DNA of 64,000 bases from Gymnopilus junonius. Lineage: Eukaryota > Basidiomycota > Agaricomycetes > Agaricales > Galerinaceae. The stretch's first letter is position 1. Every line of letters starts with the position of its first letter. The stretch spans positions 124,001-188,000 of the forward strand of contig JADNYJ010000029.1 of NCBI GenBank assembly GCA_015501075.1. Direction: 5' to 3'. The translations under genes and the position numbers were made by a program. Shown here piece after piece: positions 11,858 through 24,378 of this stretch. Below the pieces are notes generated by a model. That model saw nothing but the letters and a program-made list of their open reading frames with translations, did not search any database and was not told the DNA's origin.

Positions 11858-12640
11858 AGTCATCGTTTGCAAACACTGCCTATCGCTTACCGCTGCCGCT
11901 AAGGTCTCAGACGACGAACAGGCAGAAACTTCCACCCATTGGTGATATGGACTGACTAATAGTTCGCTGTGGCTGGTCACGGATTCCTCCTTTAGAAATC
12001 CGGCAAATTTATCATTAATCCTAGAACAGTTTTCATAGACGACTCATAGTAATCAAATAGGTACAGTTCTACTGCCGCCTAAGTGATAATTGAAGATACA
12101 CCCTGTGCCACTGGCGCAGGTATGATTTATGCCCTCGTTGGCTTCCTGTTGTTCTAGCGTATGTAAGGGGAAGCCAAATTCCAGTTTAAATCACGGAATA
12201 AACTTACAACACATTCTTACTGTCTGTGGTCAAAATTCAGACTGCATATAAAAGTAGCACCCTACCTCTTCAGATCTTGAATTTTGCCAGCGGTTGGCAC
12301 GGCCTGTAGCTGGGAGCTATAACAGCGATAATTATTACGCCAACAAACATATGGATAAAATCCGGGTAATTCAGTCATGTGAGTTTGTGAACTTCTCTTC
12401 TTACCCTTCATCTAGCAAGTCTGGCAAAGGATCTGTGTAGACTCGTGAATCATCCTTCTCCATTTACGAAGGTCCCACTGAAGTGACTCCATATGCTTAT
12501 TGAAATCTTCCGGACCGTCTTCTGAAACCTTGAAAAGTACATAAAGGTCGACGATGAGTCCGGTTCAGCGCTCTGCTGGCAAGCAGAATCAGAATCAAGG
12601 CCTTCCGCCTTTACATTCTTGACAATCCTCTTGGCCCATT
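11858..12640. other. Intergenic, hydrolase to carboxylesterase
   Basis: 783 bp without a supported gene. It holds the 3' region of the hydrolase gene and the promoter of the esterase. No conserved exon was found. Confidence 0.5.
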
Positions 12641-14765
12641 ATGCTGCTCTCTGCTGCTTTACTACTTCTTGCGAGCTACGTGCACAGAAGTAACCTGTTC
12701 ACTCTTGGCTCTTCCCTGCCTACCAGTGCAGCAGCAGATGTCATTGACACTGGCTACGCGAAATATTTGGGGAATAGATCATACCCGAATACTGTAGCTT
12801 ATCTTGGAATTCCCTACGCGGAGCCACCGCTGGATGAAAGGAGGTTCAGAGCCCCCTTGCCTTTGAATAAGGCCCGCATCTCTTTGGAAAGTAAAGGACA
12901 AGTTGTAGATGCAACAAAGTACCCGGAATTTTGCATCCAGGGGACTACAGGAAGTGAGTCCACTTCTTAAAATTTGCGTCGCTTCCTTATTCACCGATTT
13001 TTTTTTGTACAGGTGGAGATGCTGGTGGAGCAGGTAGCGAAGACTGCCTCAAAGTCAATATTTACGCGCCGGTTGGCGCGAAGAAAGGGAGTAACTGTAA
13101 GTCTTTCTTCTAGCCTAGTGATAACACGTTTAATCAGATAATGAAGTGCCTGTCCTTGTGTATATACACGGAGGAGGTAATCGAAGCTGCAAAATATTTG
13201 TCCATCATGCTCTAATTGATTCTTAGGCTACATCTACGGAAACCCCGCAAACTGGCCATTTGACCACTGGATCAACCAAAGCCCTAATGTTGTAATCGTC
13301 TCTGTATACTACCGTCTGTCTGCCTTCGGCTTCCTCGCTACACCCGCCTTCAGTAACCCAGCCAACGGCAATCTAAATGCAGGTTTCCTTGATCAAATTC
13401 AAGCCCTGGAGTGGATTCAAGAGAATATCGCTAGCTTTGGTGGTAACCCTGCAGAAGTAACTATTAACGGCGAAAGCGCGGGTGGAAGTTCTATTGAGCT
13501 TCACCTTGTTGCAAATGAGGGTCAGAAGCTCTTTAGGAGTGCGATTGCGCAAAGTGTGTACAGGACACCTTTGCCCACGCCTGAACAGCAAGAGGTGCGT
13601 GTTGGTCTGTCGAAAGCGTTCATGATATTTCATTTAAATGGTCAGGGTCTCTTCAATTTCTTTGCCAATCATACAGGATGCGGGTCAGGATCTGTTACAA
13701 CTCAACTCGCTTGCCTGAGAAAAGTTAGTGTCAGCGCACTGGCAATTGCTCAAGATGTCGCTTATTATGATGCATCGTATGAGTCTATTACTCATTTCGT
13801 GATTTCGTCTTTTCTCAAAATTGTCTTCAGGATCGGGTCGGGTTACAATCTTTTTCATCCAGTCATAGACGGGAAGGTTCTTACTGATTTCCCAACGAAA
13901 TCCATTCTGGCAGGTAAATTTGCCAAAGTGCCTTTGATTGTTGGGTATGTTCAAATGACTCAAATTTTTCTTTTCATTTACATAATTTATGTAGAGCCAC
14001 TACAAACGAGACTCTTTCTGGTGGTGATGATATCGACGCTGCTATGAAAACGTACTTCCCGTCTATCACAGATGCAGATATCAGTGCGCTCCTTGACGTG
14101 AATTTTTCTTCATTTCATCATATGATGTCGCAGTTGAAGAAGATAATTTATAGCTGTACCCTCTGTCGGATTTTGCTTCTTCAGAAGATCTGCAATTCCA
14201 GACCTTGACTGGGGATTCTGAATTGAGATGCGCAGTGAGTTGCAACACAGTTATCTTGGTTTATATCTGTCCTTAACCCTTATGTTCTAGCGTTCGATAC
14301 TGGGCAGTGCGTTTGGGAAAGCAACTGGCAAGTCTTGGACATATAGATACAACCAAGCCACTCCAGGGGCCGCGGCCGTGTACCACGCCTCTGAAAATTG
14401 GATGATGTTCAGAGGAACGAGTACAGGGTATGTTTTCTAAGCGCCATTACTTCAACGATTAATGGTCATTTTTTAGCTTAAACGGAACCACCACATTCCA
14501 AACGCAGACACCTACGCAAAGAGCGTTTGCAGAAGAGCTAATCGCCTATTGGCTCTCCTTCGTACGCTCAGGTAACCCAAACACCTTCAAACTTGGCCGC
14601 TCACCGAAATGGACGTCTTTCACTTCGAAGAGCTCGCGGATCGTGCTGACTCAGGGTCCGGGGAATACGACGACAGTTAGTGGTAGTACTTTGGAAGTTG
14701 AGTCTTCTACGGAGACAGCACGTTGCAATCTTGTAGCAAGCCAAGTTTCGGCCCAAGAAAATTAG
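12641..14765 (+). CDS. Secreted type-B carboxylesterase/lipase
   Basis: Ten exons (12641-12953, 13013-13096, 13138-13176, 13227-13594, 13646-13776, 13831-13944, 13995-14097, 14154-14234, 14291-14427, 14477-14765) give 552 aa. A hydrophobic N-terminus (LLSAALLLLASYV) is a signal peptide. Family marks are VAYLGIPYAEPP, EDCLKVNIYAP, YIHGGGYIYG (oxyanion hole), GNPAEVTINGESAGG (nucleophile Ser in GESAG) and a late YHASENW that probably supplies the catalytic His. Type-B esterases hydrolyse carboxylic esters; secreted fungal members degrade lipids or acylated plant compounds. All splice phases agree and no defect is seen. Confidence 0.92.
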
Positions 14766-15095
14766 TTGATTATGTACTATTAACCACATCTTGTAGCACT
14801 AGCTATGAGAATAGAAAAGCTTATGTACTGGGATTTAAATATGCCACTGAAGGATTCATCTGTGCCTTATTCTAGATTTAAATTGCTTAGCATGAGGATC
14901 TAATCAGCGCTCTTTCACGCCTGATGAGTTGAGCCCCTGAATCTGAGCCAGTCGCGTCTGATAGCGCGTGATATCGACGGTTGTTTGGACTTGTGTACGT
15001 GAGGTAGATAAACCTAACCCCAGCCTTTCCGGTTCACTGTCGCGCTGCCTTGTCATCTCTTTCTTATACCCTTCGTCCCCTTTGAAGGCGACAAT

Positions 15096-16483
15096 ATGGT
15101 TCAACTCACCATTTCTACTGCTTCAAAGCCTCCCGCTTTCGCCCGCGGCTTACCTGTCACAATAGACATTGCTACTGACGCCACTGTTGGAGAGGTTAAA
15201 CGGGCAGTACAGGGCAAGTTCCCAAAGGTAATCTTTTGGTTCCTAGAACCTTTTCTGTCTGCTGACTTTGCATTCTTTAGTTCTCGTCTACGCGTCAGCG
15301 TATTACTCTCAAAGGAGAACGGAAGCCTTTGGAAAATGAAATAAAGCTCAGTGATGTTCTCGACCAGAAGGCTGGCGCTTGGGAATTGCAGGTGAAGGAT
15401 TTGGGTCCCCAAATTAGCTGGAAGACTGTATTTCTCGTCGAATACGTGAGCGAAGTTCCCTTTCTTTTAGTCTTTTGGGGTCTTCTGATGCAACTCCTCA
15501 AGTTCGGCCCTCTCCTCATTCATCCTTTGTTTTACCATTTCCCTCGTTTCTGGTATGGCACCGATGTTCAACACAGTGCACTGCAAAAGTATGTTCTTGG
15601 CAAAACAGCATTGTCCATGACGAAATTCATTTTCGTTATGTCAGATATGTATATGCTTTCGTCCTGCTACATTTCGTAAAGCGAGAGCTGGAAACACTAT
15701 AGTTTGTCTTATGTTTGACTTGCGATCATGTCAGCTGAACCAATTCTAGTGTTCATCGTTTTTCACATGACACCATGCCTTGGATCAATATTTTCAGAAA
15801 GTACGTAGTCCAGTCCAACTTTAATTCGTTATTCTTATATTTTCCTCGGAAGCTCTGCACATTACTGGATTTTCGGCGGTTTGTTCATGTGGTTTTTATA
15901 TATACTCTATTTTGACTTTTTTAACACAAATAGGCGTCCTGGTGGCTCTTGACGTCTATCGCCCGAAATACTCCGCCACATCGCCCTTCATTGTCAATAC
16001 CATACGGGACAACGAGCGCTTCCTTTGGATCGGTGCTGGACTTTGGGCCGTAAGTCGCATGCTTTTTATTGTCATCTCACTCTAAGTTATTTTCGCCTTG
16101 ATTATGCAGTTCGCTGAGCTCTCGAATCTACACACCCACTTGGCATTCCGTGCTCTTCGACCCGCTGGCACCCGCAAACGTGGCATTCCCCGTGGATATG
16201 GTTTCAGCCTCGTTTCCTCCCCGAACTACTTTTTCGAAATTCTTGGCTGGGCTATCATCTGTGGAATGACAGGAAGCATCGGTGGTACGTTGTTTTTCTC
16301 TCCTGCTTTGTGTGTTGGCGTAATTCTCAGTGTTCACTGGCACCTTTTACAGCTTTGATATTCACCGTCTTTGGCACTGTGACAATGGGCCAATGGGCAG
16401 CAAAGAAGCACAGGAATTACAAAAAAGAATTTGGCAAAGAATATCCCAGTGGTCGGAAGGCTATGATTCCTTTCATCTTTTGA
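15096..16483 (+). CDS. TSC13: Very-long-chain trans-2-enoyl-CoA reductase (TSC13/TECR)
   Basis: Nine exons (15096-15227, 15281-15445, 15503-15588, 15645-15701, 15750-15800, 15853-15878, 15934-16049, 16110-16284, 16353-16483) give 312 aa, close to yeast Tsc13 (310). A ubiquitin-like N-terminus is followed by the steroid 5-alpha-reductase-type membrane domain with PLLIHPLFY, VKRELETLYVHRFS and NSAHYWIFGG, ending in GKEYPSGRKAMIPFIF. The enzyme performs the last reduction of very-long-chain fatty acid elongation in the ER membrane, feeding sphingolipid synthesis. One exon is only 26 nt. Confidence 0.93.
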
Positions 16484-17186
16484 TAGGTCACTCAGGTGGC
16501 GTTGATGTTTTACTGTCTTGTATGGCGAAATTCTTCCCAATAAATGAATCCAATATACTACATATATGAGCAGATGTTGCGAATTTGATTAGATCTGTTC
16601 AAGCCTCCTTTTATGGTCGATCTTTTTCTTCTTCTCCTGCTCTCCTTCGAGGTCAAACACAGCCCAGACCTAGAAGAAGAGGAAGGTTGGGGAAGGACCA
16701 CGCATTGGTAATTGGTAATTCTCTAATGTTCAATTTGCTCATCACTGAGTGAACGCCTATCTCCTTTGCTTCGTCTTCCATCCAATTCAAAAGTGGACTT
16801 TCGAGCAAGTCTGCACGGTAGTCCGGCATCCTCCAATCACTTTTCCAACAGAGGTTTTACGCCTCTAACATATATAAAATCATCATTTGTGATTTTATTC
16901 CACTCTAGGATCCAATTTTCACAGCATGAACGAAGATATTCAGAATTGGCAACATAATTTACCAACCATCGTCATTGTCTCTTTGGGAATATATATTGCC
17001 AAGCAAAGCGCTGGATGAATGGGGAATTCACCGAGTTAAACATCAGTTCCAAGTTCATATCGGGAAGGGTCCGAATTGACTTCAGTGAGTTCTTGAAATA
17101 TATTTCGTGCCAATGAATACCAACCCTCTTTATTCATTGGATAGGAAAGATTGGTTGTCCCGCAGAGTGAAGGTAGTATCGTGACT
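16484..17186. other. Intergenic between convergent genes
   Basis: 703 bp between the 3' ends of TSC13 (+) and the unknown gene (-). Short open frames such as 17036-17293 (-) include part of the downstream gene in another frame. No separate gene is supported. Confidence 0.5.
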
Positions 17187-18371
17187 TTAAATGCACGTCC
17201 TGAAAGGTTGTTCATTGTACGTGATGATGCGAAAGACGCCATCAAGTTGAACGACCAAGGAAGCTTGAATAGGTTTTGCAAACCATAAATCAACCGATGA
17301 GCTAGTACAGGGCAGTGAAAAAAGTAGTGGTTAGATATTTGGTTGTTTTCCTTGTACCAATGTAAGTACTACTTACGTCTTGTAGTATACGATCCCTGTC
17401 ATGGCAGATTGGCTTAGAAGTTCCATGTTTATAGTACCTTCAACGTCAAGCAAGGCATTCGCCTTGGAAGATAGATAAGATATCCTGTCAATAGAGTTCT
17501 CCAGCTCATGATGGTCAAGAATATCTCCTGGTAACATTTTTTTCGCTTATGAGAGGATCGCGTAGAATCTCATTGACGAGTGCGTACAGGTCTTTCTCCA
17601 CGTTTCCACCCTCGAAGACTCCAAAGGATCGTTTTCTCCGGTAGGCGTCATGCCATTCACAGAGCCATGATAGATACTCTGCAAAGTCTTGCCCGAATCG
17701 GTCAAAATTAGTCGCGTAAAGTTTGACTTTGAAGTCAGATATCATGGAAGTTTTATCCCCGCTCGCTGAGCCGATTGCTGACATCGTATTCCATATATCT
17801 TCAATCGTGATGCTGCTGTATTACCTACTTCACCATTACCAGCGACCAGAATTTCAGTCTGGTCCTGCGAGAGCCTGAATGTGCAGGCGACCAAGAGTTT
17901 GCTGAATGTTGCAGAAAGGAATGCAATCGCACCTAGAATATCGGCTTTCGAGGCAAGAGACTCATTAAGGACAGGCTGTCCGATCGTCCTGTTGTCGAAA
18001 TGATCAATAGCAGCAAGCCAAACTCCATCTTTGACCATCTGACTGATCAGAAGTGAAATGCTGTTGGTATTTACGGACATTGGCCCTTTGAGATTTGGCT
18101 GTAGGCATATCAAGAGCAAATCAAGAGTAAGGAATATCTGATCGGTCTATCGAGGGAGAAATGGAGCATTGGGTTGGAATCTTATACACTCGGTCAACGG
18201 GGCGTGGGGAATAGATTGCATTACGACAATGTTCAGACCTCTCCAGCGCTTCCAGTGATAACAAGACTGCCTGAAAATTCCGTAATTAACAAAAAATGCA
18301 TTAACGCATCCAAACTCAACTGATTTTCTTACCGCACATGGCTGAAGCAGGGGAAAGCCCAGTGGAGACAT
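17187..18371 (-). CDS. Uncharacterised protein, frame broken at a 7-base homopolymer
   Basis: I do not recognise the family. Exons 18371-18333, 18270-18190, 18146-17825, 17777-17377 and 17301-17187 have proper GT-AG borders and a conserved-looking composition, for example MVKDGVWLAAIDHFDNR, KADILGAIAFLSATFSK and FRIITYNEQPFRTCI. Exon 4 is 401 nt where the flanking phases need 400 or 403. The break falls at a run of seven T on the plus strand (17537-17543). Ignoring that, the product is about 318 aa, helical and soluble. The N-terminus could lie further upstream, since the frame stays open past the chosen ATG. Confidence 0.5.
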
Positions 18372-20146
18372 TAACCGGTTTGCTCGTGGGACTAGTACCA
18401 GTAGAGCTGAAGTTACAAGTAGAGCCTGTGATTTTGGTTGGACCCACTGAGCACAACTCACGTGATCATATTTCTTACATAAGTTACCCGACCATGCCTG
18501 CCCTAAATATTCACCATCAAAACTTTTTTTCCTCACCCTTGTCCACACAACTCTCATCACTACGCCTCCACCTGCCCACGACACTTTTCGACAACAATGT
18601 TTCCTTTCGCCAACGACGTGGTGGGACTATAAATGGATGGGATTATCTGCCGGTATTTGCACTCATGGTAAGTGTTGTCGTCTCGTTCGCCCTTCTCCCT
18701 TCGGCGAGATGATATCTTCCATTTTTATTCGAGTGCGATTGTCATACCTAGACATCGACACGGTGTGATTTTTTTTGTCATAGTTACACTGACCGGTTTT
18801 CCTCCGATGTTTCTCTGAGCTCAATGCTGACTTTCTTCTGTCAAGGCTGTCGTGGACTGGCGTTCATTATGCGGGGAAGGCATGGTTGACTGTGGTCTGG
18901 GTACGTTACAGCTTATTAAATCCTTGGACATCTTTCCCTTGCTCCTTTGCGATGATACAAAATCATTCAAACTAGAGTATCTGAGCGCCGTAATGGCCCG
19001 ATGCTTTTACTATAACCCATGCTGAAATCTCCCATATTGATGTCCGCCTTCTTCCGTTCACTAATCCTTTTTCTCAGTGCTTGCTATTTCCCTTCAACGT
19101 GATATGTAGTTGGGCATAAAGTGTTGGTCTCCATTGGTGGGTATTCATGTCCCTTTCCCTATCGTGATGATTCAAAGGAGTTACCGCCTGAGTTGGTCCT
19201 CATTGGGCCAGCGTTGACGACAACTCCATGGCTGTATTTTTTAAATATCCTGATTCTTGTTCCTTTCTTTATTCGTTGAGCTACACCTAATCACTCTTTC
19301 TTTAGATCGTCCCTTGCCCGTATTACTGTTGTGGACAGGGCTGGTTGCTGCTTGTTGATGGTGGGTATCCGTTCCATCCTTTTTTGAATGATGTTTTATC
19401 ACGACGGTCTTCGTACTATACGCTGCCGAAAATGCCCGCCACAGCTCAAAACTTCGGGCACCCCCCTCTGATCTCTCTCATGACTTCACCTTTCTTTCAA
19501 CGTTATGCTGACCTACCTTTTCTTAGGTAACATTCGGAAGGGAACTCGGGTTTTATAATGACTCGACACATCTTGAATCGTTCTAAGGTATGCTCAGCTC
19601 TTCTCGTTATTTTCCTACCTTCTTCTGTGATGAAATTATCTTCAAAAATAATCAACTAGAAGCTGTTGCTGAGCCCCTGGGCCTTGATTTTATTTCTATT
19701 GCTGACTTTCTTTTCCGAAATTTATTTTGATGAATTCGAGCTCATCGTTTCGTTTCATAGGTATGTGGTCTCTCTTGATCTCCGGTTCTGGTCGTCGTCG
19801 CCGTCATCATGTTTGCCTTTGTCGTTGTGATGGTTTATGATCATGGCTGCATAGCTGTTGATGTATTCATATACATTGTGCTTGTTCACCTTCCTGTACT
19901 TTCATGTTGTTGACTGTAGTACTCAATAAATTGAATGCTTATCATTATCGTAATCCTTGTCTATGAATCAGCACAAAATCTGTAATTCTATGCTACTGGG
20001 TATGGAAGGATGTCGCAGTCACCCTGTAATACACTATAATACAGCTCTTTTGGTAAGAGTCTAACTGACTATCTCTATCTTTACTTCCAGCTGCTGTCGC
20101 GCCAGGCAAGTTTGGACTAATTTTCAATCAGTATCAGGACGGCCTG
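18372..20146 (+). other. Intergenic, possible spliced non-coding transcript
   Basis: No long coding frame. A TATA-like ACTATAAATGG at about 18623 is followed by many donor- and acceptor-like sites (GTAAGTGT at 18667, GTACGTTA near 18900, pyrimidine-rich AG sites) and an AATAAA near 19924. Short pieces can be joined, but no protein family emerges. It may be a spliced non-coding RNA or a rapidly evolving small gene. Confidence 0.25.
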
Positions 20147-22025
20147 CTAACAAACCAGGGGACTCACAGGCCGTGGTTTAGTGACATCTGAACTTTGAGG
20201 TTCTGAGGATGATAATGCTGTTGCAGCTGCGAAATTCATCGTGAAGGGCTCGATGGACGATGGCGATTGTGGTATTGATGTCATGCCTGAGTTCCGTCGC
20301 CGGAGGGATTCACGGGTGTTGAGAACGGCGAGCAGGCTGTTGATGTACACTTTTTATACATGACTCGCGTCAGTCGAGTTGCAGATGGTGTAGGAAGTCT
20401 GAAGGAAGCACTCACGCTTCCCTAGGGCAAAGTAGATCCCCATGAAGACGAATTGGTGTGGCCATATTGCGAACTGGATACAACAGTCTAGTTCGATGGC
20501 AGATGTTTGGATTAATCAACGGGCTCATACCGTGACAAAACAAGCCGTTGCGCAGACTCTGTATAAGGGCGGTTCTGGTCAGCTACGAAAAGTCATAACC
20601 CGTGTTGAGAAAGACTTGCGATGTCAGTAATCCTGTATTGATGCTATATAGCATCAAGGTGGTGATTAATGAATCCGTTCTAGAGTTCCAGAATTCGGAT
20701 GATGCGAGATAAAGAAGCAGTTAAAGGACGCTTACGACTTAAATCCTGTCCGTTGTTGGCTGAGCAGTTTGCATAGTGAAGCAGTTATTAGTCCATCTGC
20801 GACGACACTTCCTCCAAGGGCACCATAGAGTAACCACTGGAGTCCATCTAGGATCAACCTCTCTTAGAGCAATCAGTGATCGATGATTACGAACCGACTC
20901 TTGGATGAGCGTTAAGAATGACATGGTGATTAAGCTAAAAGTTGGCGAGCCAGATAGGGTCGGTGGACTGCTAGACATCCTAAAGGAGAACTTACGCTCT
21001 GACCGCAAAGGCTTCATAGGTGTACATCAGAAAGGTGAAAAGATCTGAAGCCAAATATACTTACCTACGCCCATCGCTTGAAGAAGAAAAAAGTCAGCAA
21101 GGATGCCAAGGAATGAGTTCAAAGGCCATACCGAATACGAATACGGATGCCGTGACCTAATGTTCTTCGTTACTGGAGAAATGTGAATGGAATGAAGTGG
21201 GAATCCTTACGATTAAGAATAACAGTATTCTCTTATGACCACTTACTGAGGTTGTGATTCAGCAGCAGTATTTACTGAAAATTAAAATGAAGCATACGGA
21301 GCCATACTCTGCGGGCGAAGACACTGTCGACAAAGTCAGGACATGCAGTTAGTGCTGCCTCGAATATTAAGAAACTTACCTTCTGACAATCAAGTCGCTA
21401 AGGCACTGAAATACGAGTTATGAGACAAGAGATCGCAAAAAAATTGATATTTATGTACCGTTGTTAGTACTTGACTCTGAGAGCGTAGAGGTTAAATCAA
21501 TTGGGCAATGAATTCAAAATTGAAGTTGATTACCAAGAGACTCCTGTATCATGATTTAGATGGAGGTTCTTGTGTTATTTTCGACCCTAGCTTACCAAGT
21601 TGGCCTCGAGAATGCTTGAGCATTACCGAAGTTCAATATCAGATAGTCATAGACACCATGGGTCATGAAAATCTGGTGGAGAAAATCGATGATCCTGTCA
21701 CGCGAACATGATCAGCCTTTCCATGATTTGAAGACAATTGGTCGGCAGACCATAAAAGTAAGATCTAAACCATGAACTTCAAGTCAGTTGATGTCCAGGA
21801 AGAGATTGTGATTAGTACCAGGTCCTTAAACCATTTTCGATCTTTTGTATTTCCTTTGAAAAAGATGAAGGTCTGAAGAGAGGTGATTCCAAAGAGTCTA
21901 CAACGCGAAAAAAGTGAGGCACTTGCAGTGCAGAGACACAGCAAAGTTACTTACGCGGTTGCAACAGTATGGCCAACGAACGCTGCACCCAGCGTCGTAT
22001 TCAAGTTTATCTGGGGGACTGACAT
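20147..22025 (-). CDS. DUF6534-family seven-helix membrane protein, paralogue A
   Basis: Eighteen exons from 22025 down: 22025-21955, 21897-21819, 21764-21751, 21694-21596, 21543-21534, 21476-21459, 21405-21380, 21323-21298, 21245-21211, 21156-21132, 21076-21065, 21011-20996, 20934-20895, 20836-20736, 20679-20620, 20558-20531, 20473-20416, 20349-20147; 306 aa. Motifs match the fungal DUF6534 family: NTTLGAAFVGH, SDLIVRSVFARRVW, SQQRTGFKSTDSLITTLM, VNSLLA-type YINSLLAVLNTRESL and a Ser/Pro-rich cytosolic tail. The family has about seven membrane helices and no known function; it is greatly expanded in mushrooms. The intron 20559-20619 starts GCAAGT (GC-AG). The model was fixed by alignment to paralogue B at 28867. 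Confidence 0.88.
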
Positions 22026-22915
22026 GGCGATAAGGTCGAATCCTATTCTTCTAAACAAACAACGAGACTTTATTTCTTGACATCCTTCCAAACAAGCGTA
22101 ATTCATGAGCTGCGGGAGGCAACGGGACTTCGGCAGCCCCACACAAGAATGCCTAACAAACAGAGGGTTTCACTATCCAATCAATAGGCTGCAAACCCCC
22201 AATAATCCAATAGTAAATCACACCTGTTGTAACAGCCTCTGGCGTAAATGACAATTGTTCTCCCAGGCCTTCGTGCTCCGTCGACCGTCTGGTTTGTTAA
22301 AAGATGGTGGAACTGCCAATGAGGAAGGAGTCGGAACCGGGTAGTGTTGTTGACCTATCTTTCCGTGAGGACGTGCCACGCAGTAGCACTCGCTGCTCGC
22401 TGCTGCTACATGTGATGTCGTTTTGTTCGTGTTCACGGTGTCACAGAGATAATGTGCCGAGGACGAAACCATGCAACCTCATGTCTCAATCGGGCCGAGG
22501 TAAAATTAAAATTGATTTGACTGTCTTAGGATATGTACATCAGCGTCGACGACGAAATAAAAAGCAGGGACTGCTTTGCAGAGGTTTTTGAACCACTGGA
22601 AGAAATTGCGGTCAGAAGAATGTCATCGCGAGGTCATAGACGTACATACTATCAATTATGTGATTGAAGCAGATAATAAATGCCTTCAATTTAAGAACCT
22701 GCAAATTTTTCTCATAGAACAAACAGCCTCAATAGCGTCATCCTCAAAATATCTGCCTCATTGTCCAAGCATAGAAACTGATTGGTATTATTGGAACCTT
22801 CCTTACACAATTCACGAAGTAGCATGCTTCTTTTCACCGAGTACACCGACAACTCCTAATGAAGAAATAAGCAAAGCATGCTCGAAAAACAAAGCTTATC
22901 TGGAGACCACTGACA
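22026..22915. other. Intergenic, DUF6534-A to GET4
   Basis: 890 bp holding the promoter of paralogue A and the 3' flank of GET4. The plus-strand open frames seen here have no recognisable content. Confidence 0.45.
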
Positions 22916-24179
22916 TCAGTCTAATCCTGGCGCTGACGCGTTAGGTGGAGGTAGCACCCTCCTCGTTGGCTGAGATTGACTTGGTCCTCCAAAAAGCGAC
23001 GACATCATATCTCCTAATGGATTGGCAGCCTGACTACGCGGAGGAGGGATGGCAAAGTATAACGTCGCAATCTCGTTCAGGGACTGCAAGTAGGAAATTA
23101 TTTGATCGATTCGAGACAAGTGTGGGAGGTATATACGTACTGCACGCATCTCTGGGGTTGCTAATGGTCCTTTTCTTGCTTGGTAGGTCCCACAAAGCCG
23201 CACCCAACTCTCTCTCATAACCTTGTTCTGATCTCCTTGCGCACGCTGACATGTCAGCACAGCCATTTGTGCAAAGTTGATCAGTGAATCCTTCGTCATT
23301 ATCACCTCATCTTTATCCCCCACATTTATGACAGAGTCCGACTCAAGGCGGATCGAGGCTGGCAGGGCAGACGTAAAATGTCTAATAAAAGTTTTGGCCG
23401 CCAAAACGTTCCCGTTCTGCAAATAACTGGAAAGCTGAATTAGCTCTGCAGGGTCCTAATATAGAGCAAAATCCACGCACGGAATCGTTCCGCGGAGGGC
23501 AAAGGCACCATATGATCCTGATCCCGCAGCCCACTGGATGAACATCTCCGCGAGGAGTCGAGCACTGTCGCGCTTCCCGGAGGCCAGAAAATGAATCTCG
23601 GCCGCCTCAAATGTACCCTCTGCATTGCGTCAGCTTTGGAAAGAAATCGAGATATGAAGGCACAACCTTTGTACAGCAGTTCCGCAATATAATGTTGTAG
23701 ATCTGGATCGCCCGCCGGGCTTGATCCATGCTTAGCTGACCATCTGAACGTCATTCAGTGAAAAGAGACATGAAAATCAGGGTAGACCGACGCTATTGCT
23801 TTGTCAACCATCGTTTTCCTCCATCCACCAGATGGTCCGGTCAATGCAATGAGTTGTGTGAGCCTTCCTAACTTCAATGTCAGTTGTAACATCTGCGACA
23901 ATATTTTCAGAACTGACCTCTGCTCTCGTCGTTCACCGGTTCGGGCTTGGTATCGTACACATCCAGTAGAAAACTCGTTAGATCAGATCCACTTCCTGGC
24001 TGACTGGTCTTGAGTAATTCTCTTGCACTTTGGAACAGCACATCGATTGCAGTGTCGAATTGGTTTGATTTCACGTATCGAGAAGCAAAGGTACGAGCTT
24101 TCTGGTGGGCTTCATAGGGAGCGGTAACAATCAGAGGTAAAATCGCGTTAAGAGCCCTGCTGGAAGAAGCAGAGGCCAT
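22916..24179 (-). CDS. GET4: GET4, Golgi-to-ER traffic protein 4
   Basis: Six exons (24179-23918, 23867-23792, 23743-23667, 23619-23481, 23426-23141, 23083-22916) give 335 aa. The alpha-helical repeat protein shows APYEAHQKARTFASRY near the start, FDTAIDVLFQSARELL, EAAEIHFLASG, LRGTIPYLQNGNVLAAKTF and the C-terminal LNEIATLYFAIPPPR, then a flexible Pro/Ser tail. Get4 pairs with Get5 and hands tail-anchored proteins from Sgt2 to the ATPase Get3 for ER insertion. All phases agree and no damage is seen. Confidence 0.92.
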
Positions 24180-24378
24180 CGTTGTGGGTGTTGGTAAAGA
24201 AAGGGGCCAGTGGTGCAAGCGGAGTCCAAATCGCCTCTTCGTGTATTTCCTCATTGTCATCAACGACCATCACGATTAATTTTATGGAGCTCTGGTCCTG
24301 AACACGGACGCCCTCTACAGGACATAATATGAACTATAATCTACCAGCGCCCTTCTCATTACTTGCTGCACCAACAGC

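Noticed and set aside
20996..21131. Single long intron or 49-nt exon in DUF6534-A
   Set aside because: Alignment with paralogue B shows 12-nt and 16-nt micro-exons (21065-21076, 20996-21011) with two normal introns.
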